Origin: JAZGAE01 sp036475545
Lineage (GTDB): Bacteria; Pseudomonadota; Alphaproteobacteria; DATDPM01
Direction of reading: 5' to 3'
Length of the DNA: 14,599 nt
Assembly (NCBI GenBank): GCA_036475545.1
Contig: JAZGAE010000131.1
Coordinates: 1 to 14,599 of the forward strand
Made by a program: the position numbers and the translations under genes. The notes under the pieces were generated by a model. It was not told the origin of the DNA. It saw only the letters and a list, made by a program, of their open reading frames with translations, and searched no databases. This document shows, piece by piece, positions 6,621 to 14,476 of the stretch (positions within the stretch are counted from its first letter, which is position 1; each line of letters opens with the position of its first letter).

Positions 6621-7358
6621 TTAATCCTTCTTCTCCTTGGCCCCTTTCTTGTCCTTGGCCTCTTTCTTGTCCTTGGCCCCTCTCTTGGCCTTAGCCCCTT
6701 TCTTGGCCTTCCCTCCCGATCCGGATTCCTCGGCGGGCTTTTCCTTGGCGGCGGCTTCCTCGGCCGGCTTCTCCTCGGCCGGGGCTTCCTCGGCGGGCTT
6801 CTCCTCGGCCGGTGCCTCTTCCGCGGGCTTCTCCTCGGCGGGCGTCTCCTCGGCCGCGGCTTCCTCGGCGGGCTTCTCCTCGGCGGCGGCTTCCTCGGCG
6901 GGCTTCTCCTCGGCCAGCGTCTCCTCGGCTGGCTTCTCCTCGGCCGCGGCCTCCTCGGCCGGGGGTGACGGGGCCTCCGCCGGGGCGGCCTTTGCCGCCT
7001 CAGCCGCCGCGGCGGCCGCCTTCACCGCCTCCTCCTTCTCCTTCACGCGCTCCAGCGTCTTCGCCTTGGGGAGGTGCTGCTTGGTCTGCTCCGGGATCGC
7101 GGGCTTAGGGATCAGCTCGGCCTCGCCCAGGAACCGGGCGACCCGCTCGGACGGCCGGGCGCCTTGGTTGAGCCAGTGCTGGATGCGCTCGGTATTGAGC
7201 ACGATGCGTTGGGGATGCTCCTTGGGCACCATGGGGTTGTAGGTGCCGAGGCGCTCGATGAAGCGGCCGTCGCGCGGCGCGCTCGCCTCGGCGACGACGA
7301 TGCGATAGAAGGGGCGCTTCTTGGCGCCGCCCCTGGACATGCGGATTCTCAAAGCCAT
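6621..7358 (-). CDS. rpsP: 30S ribosomal protein S16 with a long repetitive C-terminal extension
   Basis: S16 is a small-subunit assembly protein. Residues 1 to about 85 are a standard S16 (ALRIRMSRGGAKKRPFYRIVVAE at 2-24, then DGRFIERLGTYNP and NTERIQHWLNQGARPSERV). Most S16 proteins are 80-120 residues, with moderate extensions in alphaproteobacteria; this one is 245. The extension has four parts: a helical KAKTLERVKEKEEAVK section (98-113), an alanine-rich section (114-136), a decapeptide repeat of the type AAAEEKPAEE (137-211), and a lysine-rich tail of hexads such as KDKKEA and KDKKGA (217-245, 14 Lys in 29). The frame is open throughout and the tail codons are regular, so a frameshift is unlikely. 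The start at 7358 is the standard N-terminus, with GAGGAGAG about 10 nt upstream. It is 79 bp after ffh and first of the ribosomal set. Confidence 0.96.
   Translation of the reverse strand: MALRIRMSRGGAKKRPFYRIVVAEASAPRDGRFIERLGTYNPMVPKEHPQRIVLNTERIQHWLNQGARPSERVARFLGEAELIPKPAIPEQTKQHLPKAKTLERVKEKEEAVKAAAAAAEAAKAAPAEAPSPPAEEAAAEEKPAEETLAEEKPAEEAAAEEKPAEEAAAEETPAEEKPAEEAPAEEKPAEEAPAEEKPAEEAAAKEKPAEESGSGGKAKKGAKAKRGAKDKKEAKDKKGAKEKKD
6726..6950 (-). repeat. 30-bp coding tandem repeat in the rpsP tail
   Basis: The DNA encodes seven decapeptide units plus one half unit (KPAEE, residues 177-181). The variants are AAAEEKPAEE, TLAEEKPAEE, AAAEETPAEE, APAEEKPAEE and AAAKEKPAEE. On the + strand the pattern appears as repeating CTCGGCGGGCTTCTCCTCGGC-like runs. 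The half unit suggests an unequal exchange within the array. Copy number is therefore likely to vary between strains, and short-read assembly of this stretch could be wrong in unit count. Confidence 0.9.
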
Positions 7359-7437
7359 CTCGGTCTCGCTCTCCTCTTTCTCTTTCCCTGTTGCCCTTCT
7401 CTCTCGGCGATGGTGTGCGCCGGCCGCGGCCGGCGGC

Positions 7438-8790
<1,353 letters not shown>

Positions 8791-8908
8791 CGGGCCCCAA
8801 AAGCCTCGCTGCCAGGTTCAACACGCAATGCGCCGGTGCGCGACACTCGCGGACCGGCGGGCCTCCTCGGAGGCTCGTCCTCACTCAGATAAGGCTTGAG
8901 CGCGGCGG

Positions 8909-8937
8909 AGAGTAGGTCTCGCCCCAACCCAAGTCAA
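8909..8937 (-). promoter_or_regulatory. Sigma70-like promoter for ffh and downstream genes
   Basis: On the - strand, TTGACT (8937-8932) and TACTCT (8914-8909) are separated by 17 nt. The -35 matches five of six consensus positions; the -10 matches the three most conserved ones. It lies after the dcd stop and would start transcription near 8902, leaving a leader of about 110 nt before ffh. The leader contains GCCTC-CTCG-GAGGC (8861-8874), a short hairpin. Function is inferred from sequence only. Confidence 0.5.
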
Positions 8938-8984
8938 GCCACGGGGGGGGCGCCGGCGCGCCCGCCTCCGCCGGAGAGAGCCCG

Positions 8985-10157
8985 CTATCGCGGCCGGTTG
9001 TCCTGCTTGAACTGCTTGGCCAGCGCCAGCCCCTGGCGCTGGTAGGAGGATCCGATCTCGGCGCCGTAGAGCCGGTCCGGCTTCGCGATCAGCCTGTCGT
9101 AGAACAGCCGGCCCACGACCTGCCCGTGATCGAGCTCGAACGGCACCTCGTGGGAGCGGATCTCGAGGACCGCCCGCGTCCCGCCCGCGTCCGCCTCCGC
9201 CATGCCGAAGCCCGGATCGAAGAACCCGGCGTAGTGGACGCGGAACTCGCCCATGAGCGTGTCGTAGGCGATCATCTCGGCCGCGTGGGTGGCCGGCACC
9301 GTGATCGCCTCCTTGGAGGCCAGGATGTAGAAGTCGCCCGGGTTGAGGATGAGCCCGCCATCCCTTCTGGCGTGGACCGGCTCCCAGAAGTCGAGGGGGT
9401 CGTAGTGCCTCACCTTGTCCACGTCGATGAGGCCGGCATGGTGCCTGGCCCGGTATCCGATGAGACCCGAGACCGGGTCGCCGCGGGCGTCCACCGAGAT
9501 CGGCAGCCCGTTCTTGATGTCCTCGGCCGCGAGCTTCGCGTCGATGAGCCCCACCTGGGCGTGCAGGCGTCTCAGCGCGTCGTCGCTGGAGGGCGGCGAG
9601 CCGTACTTGATCCGTATCTGGTTCAGCCTCGATCCTTCGCGCACCAGCACGCTGAAGGTGCGCGGAGAGATCTCGGCATAGAGGGGCCCGTGGTACTGCT
9701 CGCGCACCCGGTCGAACTCGCTCCCGCAATCGGTGATGAGGCGGGTGAAGATGTCGAGCCTGCCGATCGAGCTCTTGGGGTTGGCGATCGCCGAGGTGCG
9801 TTTCTTCAGCGCCAGGCTCTCCATGAGCGGCACGATGTACACGCATCCCTTCTCCAGCACCGCGCCGTCCGTGAGATCGACCCTGTGCATGGCGAAGGCG
9901 TCGATCTTCTCCTGGACGGTGGATTTCCTGCCCGGCAGGAAGCTGGCCCGGACCCGGTAGGCGACCGCGCCCAGCCGCAGGTCCAGGCTGGCGGGTTGGA
10001 TCTGGTCGTCGGCTATGGCCTCGATCGAGCGGATCTGGCGGGGCCTGCCGATCAGCCGCTTGAGCTGCTGCGAGGGAAGTATCCCGGTGGAATGATCCTG
10101 CTCGGGGGCGGGCTTTTCGCCCATCTCGGAGAACAGAGCCTGTGCGGTTTCAGCCAT
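8985..10157 (-). CDS. dcd: 2'-deoxycytidine 5'-triphosphate deaminase, two-domain type
   Basis: dCTP deaminase converts dCTP to dUTP and supplies the thymidylate pathway. The 390-residue protein is about twice the length of E. coli Dcd (193) and fits the longer, tandem dUTPase-fold type known from alphaproteobacteria. The first half (about 25-190) has GILPSQQLKRLI, DDQIQPASLDLRLG (50-63), NPKSSIGRLDIFTRL (126-140) and GPLYAEISPRTFSVLVREGSRLNQIRI (157-183). The second half (about 215-385) has LILNPGDFYILASKEAITVP (269-288), AEMIAYDTLMGEFRVHYAGFFDPGFG (293-318) and AVLEIRSHEVPFELDHGQVVGRLFYDRL (329-356). The SSxxRL element is in one half and the DPGFG/LEI element with the likely catalytic Glu in the other. 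The start at 10157 has GAGGG 10 nt upstream; ATG at 10124 is an alternative 11 residues later. It is divergent from dapF. Confidence 0.93.
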   Translation of the reverse strand: MAETAQALFSEMGEKPAPEQDHSTGILPSQQLKRLIGRPRQIRSIEAIADDQIQPASLDLRLGAVAYRVRASFLPGRKSTVQEKIDAFAMHRVDLTDGAVLEKGCVYIVPLMESLALKKRTSAIANPKSSIGRLDIFTRLITDCGSEFDRVREQYHGPLYAEISPRTFSVLVREGSRLNQIRIKYGSPPSSDDALRRLHAQVGLIDAKLAAEDIKNGLPISVDARGDPVSGLIGYRARHHAGLIDVDKVRHYDPLDFWEPVHARRDGGLILNPGDFYILASKEAITVPATHAAEMIAYDTLMGEFRVHYAGFFDPGFGMAEADAGGTRAVLEIRSHEVPFELDHGQVVGRLFYDRLIAKPDRLYGAEIGSSYQRQGLALAKQFKQDNRPR

Positions 10158-10187
10158 CTCGGCGCGACCCTCGATCGATTCGGCGCG

Positions 10188-10280
10188 GGCACGATCGCGT
10201 GCCAATTCGCCCCTTCGCGCACGCGGCGGGAGCGTGCTCGCCGCCGCCGCCAACGGGCCATTTGGCCCCCCGGCGGGGCC
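10188..10280 (-). promoter_or_regulatory. Structured, GC-rich leader of dcd
   Basis: On the dcd side the leader can form GGCACG-N4-CGTGCC (10188-10203), GCACGC-N7-GCGTGC (10219-10237), GGGCC-ATTT-GGCCC (10255-10268) and GGCCCC-N5-GGGGCC (10264-10280). The last two share 10264-10268 and therefore exclude each other. In such GC-rich DNA short stems arise by chance, so a regulatory role is only a suggestion. Confidence 0.25.
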
Positions 10281-10300
10281 GGCCCGGAGCCGGCCCGGAG

Positions 10301-10473
10301 CTAGGAAGAATATCTTTTGATTACAATATTTTACAGGATTTCTTGTTCCATGGGCGGATAAAGATATCCCCAGAGTTGGCCGCCGGGCGCGGCCGGAAAA
10401 TCCGTTGCAACGCAGGCGGCTACCCTGTTTTCCCCGCGTTCCACAGGCTGGGGACCGCGGCGGTCCACAGGCT
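10301..10473. other. AT-rich patch beside DnaA-box-like words
   Basis: An AT-rich run (10306-10347, including GAATATCTTTTGATTACAAT) is followed by GATATCCCCAG (10363-10373), GTTTTCCCC, TCCACAGGCT (10440-10449) and TCCACAGGCT again (10464-10473). The best of these differs from the DnaA consensus TTATCCACA at two of nine positions and the others at about three. All neighbouring genes except the two at the window edges point away from this spot. The arrangement recalls a replication origin but may equally be a promoter region with decayed or unrelated repeats. Confidence 0.25.
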
Positions 10474-10498
10474 CCAAGACCTATGCCGGCCCACCCGC

Positions 10499-10529
10499 AT
10501 CGTCCGGGCGCGCGGGGCGCCCGGACGAT
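10499..10529. other. Perfect 13-bp inverted repeat upstream of dapF
   Basis: ATCGTCCGGGCGC (10499-10511) pairs exactly with 10517-10529 around a GCGGG loop. It lies about 110 bp before dapF. There is no T-run on either side, so it is not a standard terminator. It could be a structured leader element, a protein-binding site, or the terminator of a short unseen transcript. Confidence 0.6.
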
Positions 10530-10617
10530 CCGGCGCGCCGACGCGTTATTATCGCGCCTTGCAAGAGGCTTGGCGAGAGGCCGGACCCCGAGGGAAACCA
10601 ATGGACTTGCGGCGCCG

Positions 10618-10637
10618 GCCCGCCATATAAGGCGGGC
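10618..10637 (+). promoter_or_regulatory. Hairpin that includes the dapF ribosome binding site and touches its ATG
   Basis: GCCCGCC (10618-10624) pairs with GGCGGGC (10631-10637) around an AUAUAA loop, and the dapF ATG starts at 10638. The only Shine-Dalgarno-like bases (AAGG, 10629-10632) are half in the loop and half in the stem. If the seven GC pairs form, ribosome loading should be reduced. The structure is seen in the sequence; control of translation is inference. Confidence 0.5.
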
Positions 10638-11471
10638 ATGAACGGGATTCCCTTCGTCAAGATGCACGGGCTCGGCAACGACTTCGTGGTCATCGACGGG
10701 CGCCGTCGCTCGATCCGGCTGACCGAAGCCCAAGCGCGCGCGATCGCCGACCGCCACACCGGCGTCGGGTGCGACCAGATCGTGCTGTTGGAGGCGGCCG
10801 AGACGGACCTGGCCGACGTCGCCATGCGCATCTTCAATGCCGACGGCGGCGAGGTCGCCTCTTGCGGCAACGCCTCGCGCTGCATCGCCGCCCTCCTCAT
10901 GGAGGAGCTGGACCGCAACCACGTCGTCATCGAAACCAGCGCCGAGCTCCTGGACGCCGAGCGGGGCCGCGACGGGATGATCTCGGTGGACCTGGGGCTG
11001 CCGCGGCTCGAGTGGCGGGACATTCCGCTCTCCGAGCCCGCCGACACCCTGCACTTGGGCATCTCCTCGGGCCCCCTTCGCGACCCGGCGGCCGTGAACG
11101 TGGGCAATCCCCACGCGGTCTTCTTCGTCGACGACGCAGACGCCGTGGACCTGGCGACTCTGGGGCCGAAGCTGGAGCATCACGACATGTTCCCCGAGCG
11201 CGCCAACATCGAGGTGGCTCAGGTGCTGTCCGTAGCGAGCATCCGCGTGCGCGTGTGGGAGCGGGGCGCGGGTCTGACGCGGGCTTGCGGCACCGGGGCC
11301 TGCGCCGCGCTGGTGGCCGCCAGCCGGCGCGGGCTCACGGGCCGGCGGGCCGAGATCGTGCTCGACGGCGGCGCGCTCGGCGTGGAATGGCTCAAGGACG
11401 ACCACGTGCTCTTGACCGGGCCGGCGGCGGTAACCTTCGCCGGCACGTTGGACGAGGGTCTATTGAGATGA
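10638..11471 (+). CDS. dapF: Diaminopimelate epimerase
   Basis: DapF is a cofactor-independent epimerase that converts LL- to meso-diaminopimelate, used for lysine and for peptidoglycan crosslinks. The 277 residues are the usual length. The start IPFVKMHGLGNDFVVID (4-20) is canonical. The two catalytic cysteines are present: C76 in NADGGEVASCGNASRC (67-82) and C217 in TRACGTGACAALVAA (214-228). VNVGNPHAVFFVDD (153-166) and NIEVAQV (190-196) complete the signature. The ATG at 10638 is forced, because an in-frame TAA lies just upstream (10628-10630), inside the loop of the start-site hairpin. The stop overlaps the mtaB start as ATGA (11468-11471), so it heads a translationally coupled operon dapF-mtaB-ftsY. 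Confidence 0.97.
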   Translation: MNGIPFVKMHGLGNDFVVIDGRRRSIRLTEAQARAIADRHTGVGCDQIVLLEAAETDLADVAMRIFNADGGEVASCGNASRCIAALLMEELDRNHVVIETSAELLDAERGRDGMISVDLGLPRLEWRDIPLSEPADTLHLGISSGPLRDPAAVNVGNPHAVFFVDDADAVDLATLGPKLEHHDMFPERANIEVAQVLSVASIRVRVWERGAGLTRACGTGACAALVAASRRGLTGRRAEIVLDGGALGVEWLKDDHVLLTGPAAVTFAGTLDEGLLR

Positions 11472-12781
11472 CCGGAGCGCGGCCCCTGGATGCGCGCGCA
11501 CCGCGCGGGCCCGAGCGGCCCGAGCCCGAGGTCATCACCTTCGGCTGCCGGCTGAATGCCTACGAGTCCGAGGTCATCCGCGGCCACGCGCGCAAGGCCA
11601 GGCTCGCCAACGCGGTGATCGTCAACACCTGCGCCGTCACCGCCGAGGCCGAGCGCCAGGCCCGCCAGGCGATCCGCCGGGCGCGCAGGCGGAACCCCGC
11701 GGCGCGCATCATCGTCACCGGCTGCGCCGCCCAGATCGACCCCGCGGCTTACGCCGCGATGGAGGAGGTGGACCTCGTCCTGGGCAACCGGGAGAAGCTG
11801 GACGCGGCCTCGTTCCGCCCGGGCTTCGGGCCCGAGGGCGGCACCAAGGCCGTGGTCAACGACATCATGAGCGTGCGCGAGACCGCGGGCCATCTCATCC
11901 CGGGCTTCGAGGGCCGGGCGCGGGCGTTCGTGCAGATCCAGCAGGGCTGCGACCACCGCTGCACCTTCTGCATCATCCCGTTTGCTCGGGGCCCGAGCCG
12001 CAGCGTCGCGCTCGGCGAGATCGTGGCCCAGGCGCGGGCGCTCGCGGCCAACGGCTACCGGGAGATCGTGTTCACCGGGGTCGACATCTCGTCCTACGGT
12101 TCCGACCTCCCCGGCCAGCCGACGCTGGGGGCGATGGCGCGCCGCCTGCTTGCGCTGGTGCCGGAGATCGAGCGCCTGAGGCTCTCGTCCATCGACCCGG
12201 CGGACGTGGACCGAGACCTCGTCCGCCTCGTCGCCTCGGAGGAGCGCCTCATGCCGCACCTGCACCTGAGCCTGCAGGCCGGAGACGACATGGTGTTGAA
12301 GCGCATGAAGCGCCGGCATTCGCGCCGCGACGCCGTCGAGCTCTGCGCGCGGCTGCGGGAGCTTCGCCCCGGCATCGTGTTCGGGGCCGACCTCATCGCC
12401 GGCTTCCCGACCGAGACCGAGGAGATGTTCGAGAACACGGTGAAGCTGGTGGCCGACTGCGGGCTCGTCTGGCTCCACGTCTTCCCGTTCTCGGCCCGCG
12501 CCGGCACGCCGGCCGCCCGCATGCCCCAGCTGCCTGCCGCGGTCTGCAAGGCGCGCGGCGCGCGGCTTCGGGCCGAAGCCGAGGCCGCCCGCGGGCGCTA
12601 CCTCGCGGGCCGCGTCGGCTCGCTCGCCTCGGTGCTGGTGGAAAAGCCGGGATTCGGCCACGACCAGCATTTCGCGCCGGTGCGCCTCGGCCCCGGGCCC
12701 CTCCCCGGCGCCATCGTCTCCGCGCGCATCGCAGGCGTGGCCGACGGGGAGCTCGTCGCCCGCAGCGTAAGCGCCGCATGA
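11468..12781 (+). CDS. mtaB: tRNA t6A37 methylthiotransferase (radical SAM)
   Basis: MtaB converts t6A to ms2t6A at position 37 of tRNAs reading ANN codons. The 437-residue protein has the three domains of the methylthiotransferase family. The N-terminal cluster domain has C27 (TFGCRLN), C55 (NTCAVT) and C86 (TGCAAQ). The radical SAM domain has C161, C165 and C168 in GCDHRCTFCIIPFARG (160-175), followed by EIVFTGVDISSYG, LRLSSIDP and LSLQAGDD. A short TRAM-like domain spans about 375-437. The GCRLN and CTFCIIPFARGPSRS wording fits MtaB better than MiaB or RimO. The ATG at 11468 overlaps the dapF stop; the frame is open further upstream but only as a shadow inside dapF. The stop overlaps the ftsY start as ATGA. 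Confidence 0.95.
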   Translation: MTGARPLDARAPRGPERPEPEVITFGCRLNAYESEVIRGHARKARLANAVIVNTCAVTAEAERQARQAIRRARRRNPAARIIVTGCAAQIDPAAYAAMEEVDLVLGNREKLDAASFRPGFGPEGGTKAVVNDIMSVRETAGHLIPGFEGRARAFVQIQQGCDHRCTFCIIPFARGPSRSVALGEIVAQARALAANGYREIVFTGVDISSYGSDLPGQPTLGAMARRLLALVPEIERLRLSSIDPADVDRDLVRLVASEERLMPHLHLSLQAGDDMVLKRMKRRHSRRDAVELCARLRELRPGIVFGADLIAGFPTETEEMFENTVKLVADCGLVWLHVFPFSARAGTPAARMPQLPAAVCKARGARLRAEAEAARGRYLAGRVGSLASVLVEKPGFGHDQHFAPVRLGPGPLPGAIVSARIAGVADGELVARSVSAA

Positions 12782-13722
12782 CCGCGGTCGCCGCCGAAGA
12801 GACCCGCGGCTGGCAGGACCGGCTCCGGGCCGGGCTGGGTCGTTCGTCGGCCCGGCTCGCCCAGGGAATCGCGCGCGTGCTCACCCGCCGCCGGCTCGAC
12901 GACGAGGCGCTCGAAGAGCTCGAGGAGCTGTTGATCACCTCGGACCTCGGCCCGGCCACCGCGGCCAGGCTGTGCGCCGATCTCGCCCGGGCCCGCTTCG
13001 ACAGACAAGCCTCGCCCGAAGAGGTGCGCGCGAGGCTCGCCGACGACATCGCGGGGCTATTGGAGCCGGTGGCGAGGCCCCTGGCGCTGGATGAGTCCCG
13101 CAAGCCCCACGTGATCCTGGTGGTCGGCGTCAACGGCAGCGGCAAGACCACCACCGTCGCCAAGCTCGCCAAGCGGTTCCGGGACGAGGGCAAGAGCGTG
13201 CTGCTCGCCGCCGGCGACACCTTCCGCGCCGCCGCCATCGACCAGATCAAGATCTGGGGCGAGCGCGCCGGCGCCCCGGTGATCGCCGCCGAGCCCGGCT
13301 CGGACGCACCCGCGCTCGCCTACGACGCGCTGGCCTCGGCCAAGAGCCAAGGCGCGGACGCGCTTCTGATCGACACCGCAGGGCGGCTGCAAAACAAGGC
13401 CGAGCTCATGGCCGAGCTGCAGAAGATCATCCGGGTACTCAAGAAGCTGGACGCCTCCGCCCCCCACAGCGTGCTCCTGGTCCTGGACGCCACCACCGGC
13501 CAGAACGCCCACGCCCAGGTCGAGGTCTTCCGCGAGATGACGGAGGTGAGCGGGCTCATCGTCACCAAGCTCGACGGCAGCGCCAAGGGCGGCGTGCTGG
13601 TGGCCTTGGCGGACAGGTTCGCCCTCCCGGTCCACGCCGTCGGCATCGGCGAGGGCATCGACGACCTGCGCCCGTTTTCGGCCCGGGCCTTCGCCCGGGC
13701 GCTGATGGGGCTGGAGGACTAA
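12778..13722 (+). CDS. ftsY: Signal recognition particle receptor FtsY
   Basis: FtsY is the membrane-associated SRP receptor; its GTPase pairs with that of Ffh to release the translating ribosome to the translocon. The 314 residues form an NG domain with little N-terminal A domain (E. coli FtsY is 497 residues); the short form is common in alphaproteobacteria. WQDRLRAGLGRSSARLAQGI (12-31) is the conserved amphipathic first helix. GTPase motifs are GVNGSGKTTTVAKLA (117-131), AGDTFRAAAIDQ (145-156), DTAGRLQNK (199-207), TKLDGSAKGG (263-272) and GIGEGIDDLRPF (289-300). The start overlaps the mtaB stop (ATGA). Close to the 3' end, 13681-13688 and 13693-13700 (both GCCCGGGC) can form an 8-bp hairpin around CTTC inside the coding sequence. 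The 202-bp gap downstream has only a 7-bp hairpin without a T-run (13819-13839), so no clear terminator is visible. Confidence 0.97.
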   Translation: MTAVAAEETRGWQDRLRAGLGRSSARLAQGIARVLTRRRLDDEALEELEELLITSDLGPATAARLCADLARARFDRQASPEEVRARLADDIAGLLEPVARPLALDESRKPHVILVVGVNGSGKTTTVAKLAKRFRDEGKSVLLAAGDTFRAAAIDQIKIWGERAGAPVIAAEPGSDAPALAYDALASAKSQGADALLIDTAGRLQNKAELMAELQKIIRVLKKLDASAPHSVLLVLDATTGQNAHAQVEVFREMTEVSGLIVTKLDGSAKGGVLVALADRFALPVHAVGIGEGIDDLRPFSARAFARALMGLED

Positions 13723-13924
13723 GCACCGAAAGCGCGCCGGCCCCGGCCGCGCCCCTTCGCGAGAGATCGGCTGGTCGGTCGCCCGACTCGGCGAGCGCAC
13801 GCGTGAGCGGGCAACCGCGCGCCGGCCTCACCCCGGCGCCGGCACCAGGGGGCTCGGTTTGGCCGCCCCGAGACTCTATGATCACAGGCTGGCTCTCACC
13901 TGAAAGCGCGAGGAGGCGATTGCC

Positions 13925-14476
13925 ATGCGGCTGCGCGGCGTCAACCATGTCGATCTCTGCGTCCTCGATTATGAGGAATCGCTCCAGTTCTACGACCGAA
14001 TGTTCGGCCGGCTCGGCTACGCGAGCTTCACCACCGGCGGGACCCCCTACACCGCCACCTACTACTTGGCCCTCCCCCACAGCTATATCGGCATCCACCC
14101 GGCCGGCGAGCGATATGGCGAGCGGCTGAGTCACAAGGCCCATGCGCCGGGCATCCACCACATTGCGCTGTGGGCGCGGAACCGGCGCGAGGTCAACCGT
14201 TTCCATGACGACTTCCTGGTGGCGGAGGGCATCGAGGTGACCGAGCCGCCCGCCGAGTATGCCGTCTACTCGCCGGGCTACTACGCGGTGTTCTTTCTCG
14301 ACCCGACGGGGATCCGGTGGGAGCTCGCCGACATTCCCTTCCTCCCGAGCCTGGGTGAGATCGCGCGCTTCAGGAAAGCCGTCAAGGAGATCTGGCGGGC
14401 ACATCCGGAATGGAAGCGCCATCCGGTTTTCGAGGCGTGGAGAAAGCTGCCCCGCGGGCGGAGACGAGGGGCCTAG
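13925..14476 (+). CDS. VOC (glyoxalase/dioxygenase-fold) family protein
   Basis: This 183-residue protein has the paired beta-alpha-beta-beta-beta modules of the vicinal oxygen chelate superfamily. The first module begins RGVNHVDLCVLDYEESLQFYDRMFGRLGY (4-32), with a likely metal ligand at H8. The second begins GIHHIALWARNRREVNRFHDDF (76-97), with H78/H79, and ends YAVFFLDPTGIRWELAD (120-136), with E133 at the usual last-ligand position. H58 in IGIHPAG is another candidate. Substrate cannot be told from sequence; glyoxalase, dioxygenase and antibiotic-resistance members share this fold. Residues 140-183 are an extra basic, tryptophan-containing tail. AGGAGG at 13911-13916, 8 nt before the ATG, strongly supports the start. 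A TATGAT box (13877-13882) lies upstream without a good -35. The TAG stop is formed by the downstream dispersed element. Confidence 0.87.
   Translation: MRLRGVNHVDLCVLDYEESLQFYDRMFGRLGYASFTTGGTPYTATYYLALPHSYIGIHPAGERYGERLSHKAHAPGIHHIALWARNRREVNRFHDDFLVAEGIEVTEPPAEYAVYSPGYYAVFFLDPTGIRWELADIPFLPSLGEIARFRKAVKEIWRAHPEWKRHPVFEAWRKLPRGRRRGA

Larger units (their letters stand above)
10158..10637. other. 480-bp divergent intergenic region between dcd and dapF
   Basis: No convincing gene is present; a 162-codon + strand frame covering most of it is arginine/proline-rich shadow sequence without domain features. Reading rightward it holds the GC-rich dcd leader with hairpins (10188-10280), an 11-bp tandem repeat CCGGCCCGGAG twice (10279-10300), an AT-rich patch (about 10301-10367) that stands out from the high-GC surroundings, an imperfect palindrome GGATA-N4-TATCC (10356-10369), two TCCACAGGCT words (10440 and 10464), a 13-bp-stem hairpin (10499-10529), the palindrome CGGCGCGCCG (10531-10540), and a hairpin touching the dapF ATG. 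Promoters for both directions should be here. The best dcd candidate is CTGTAA-18 nt-TATTCT (10336 down to 10307, - strand), a weak match. Confidence 0.7.

Noticed and set aside
6726..6950. A CRISPR-like or non-coding tandem array.
   Set aside because: The 30-bp units are contiguous, in frame with S16 and have no spacers; they encode a decapeptide repeat.
8791..8908. A possible 4.5S SRP RNA gene upstream of ffh, prompted by GAACCTGG and short inverted repeats on the - strand.
   Set aside because: The conserved GGAAGGAAGCAGCC-type loop is absent, and the pairing does not form the long hairpin expected of the RNA.
10142..10630. A 162-codon + strand frame filling the dcd-dapF intergenic region.
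   Set aside because: Arg/Pro-rich, with no domain features or ribosome site, and it runs through several strong hairpins. Its start also lies inside dcd.
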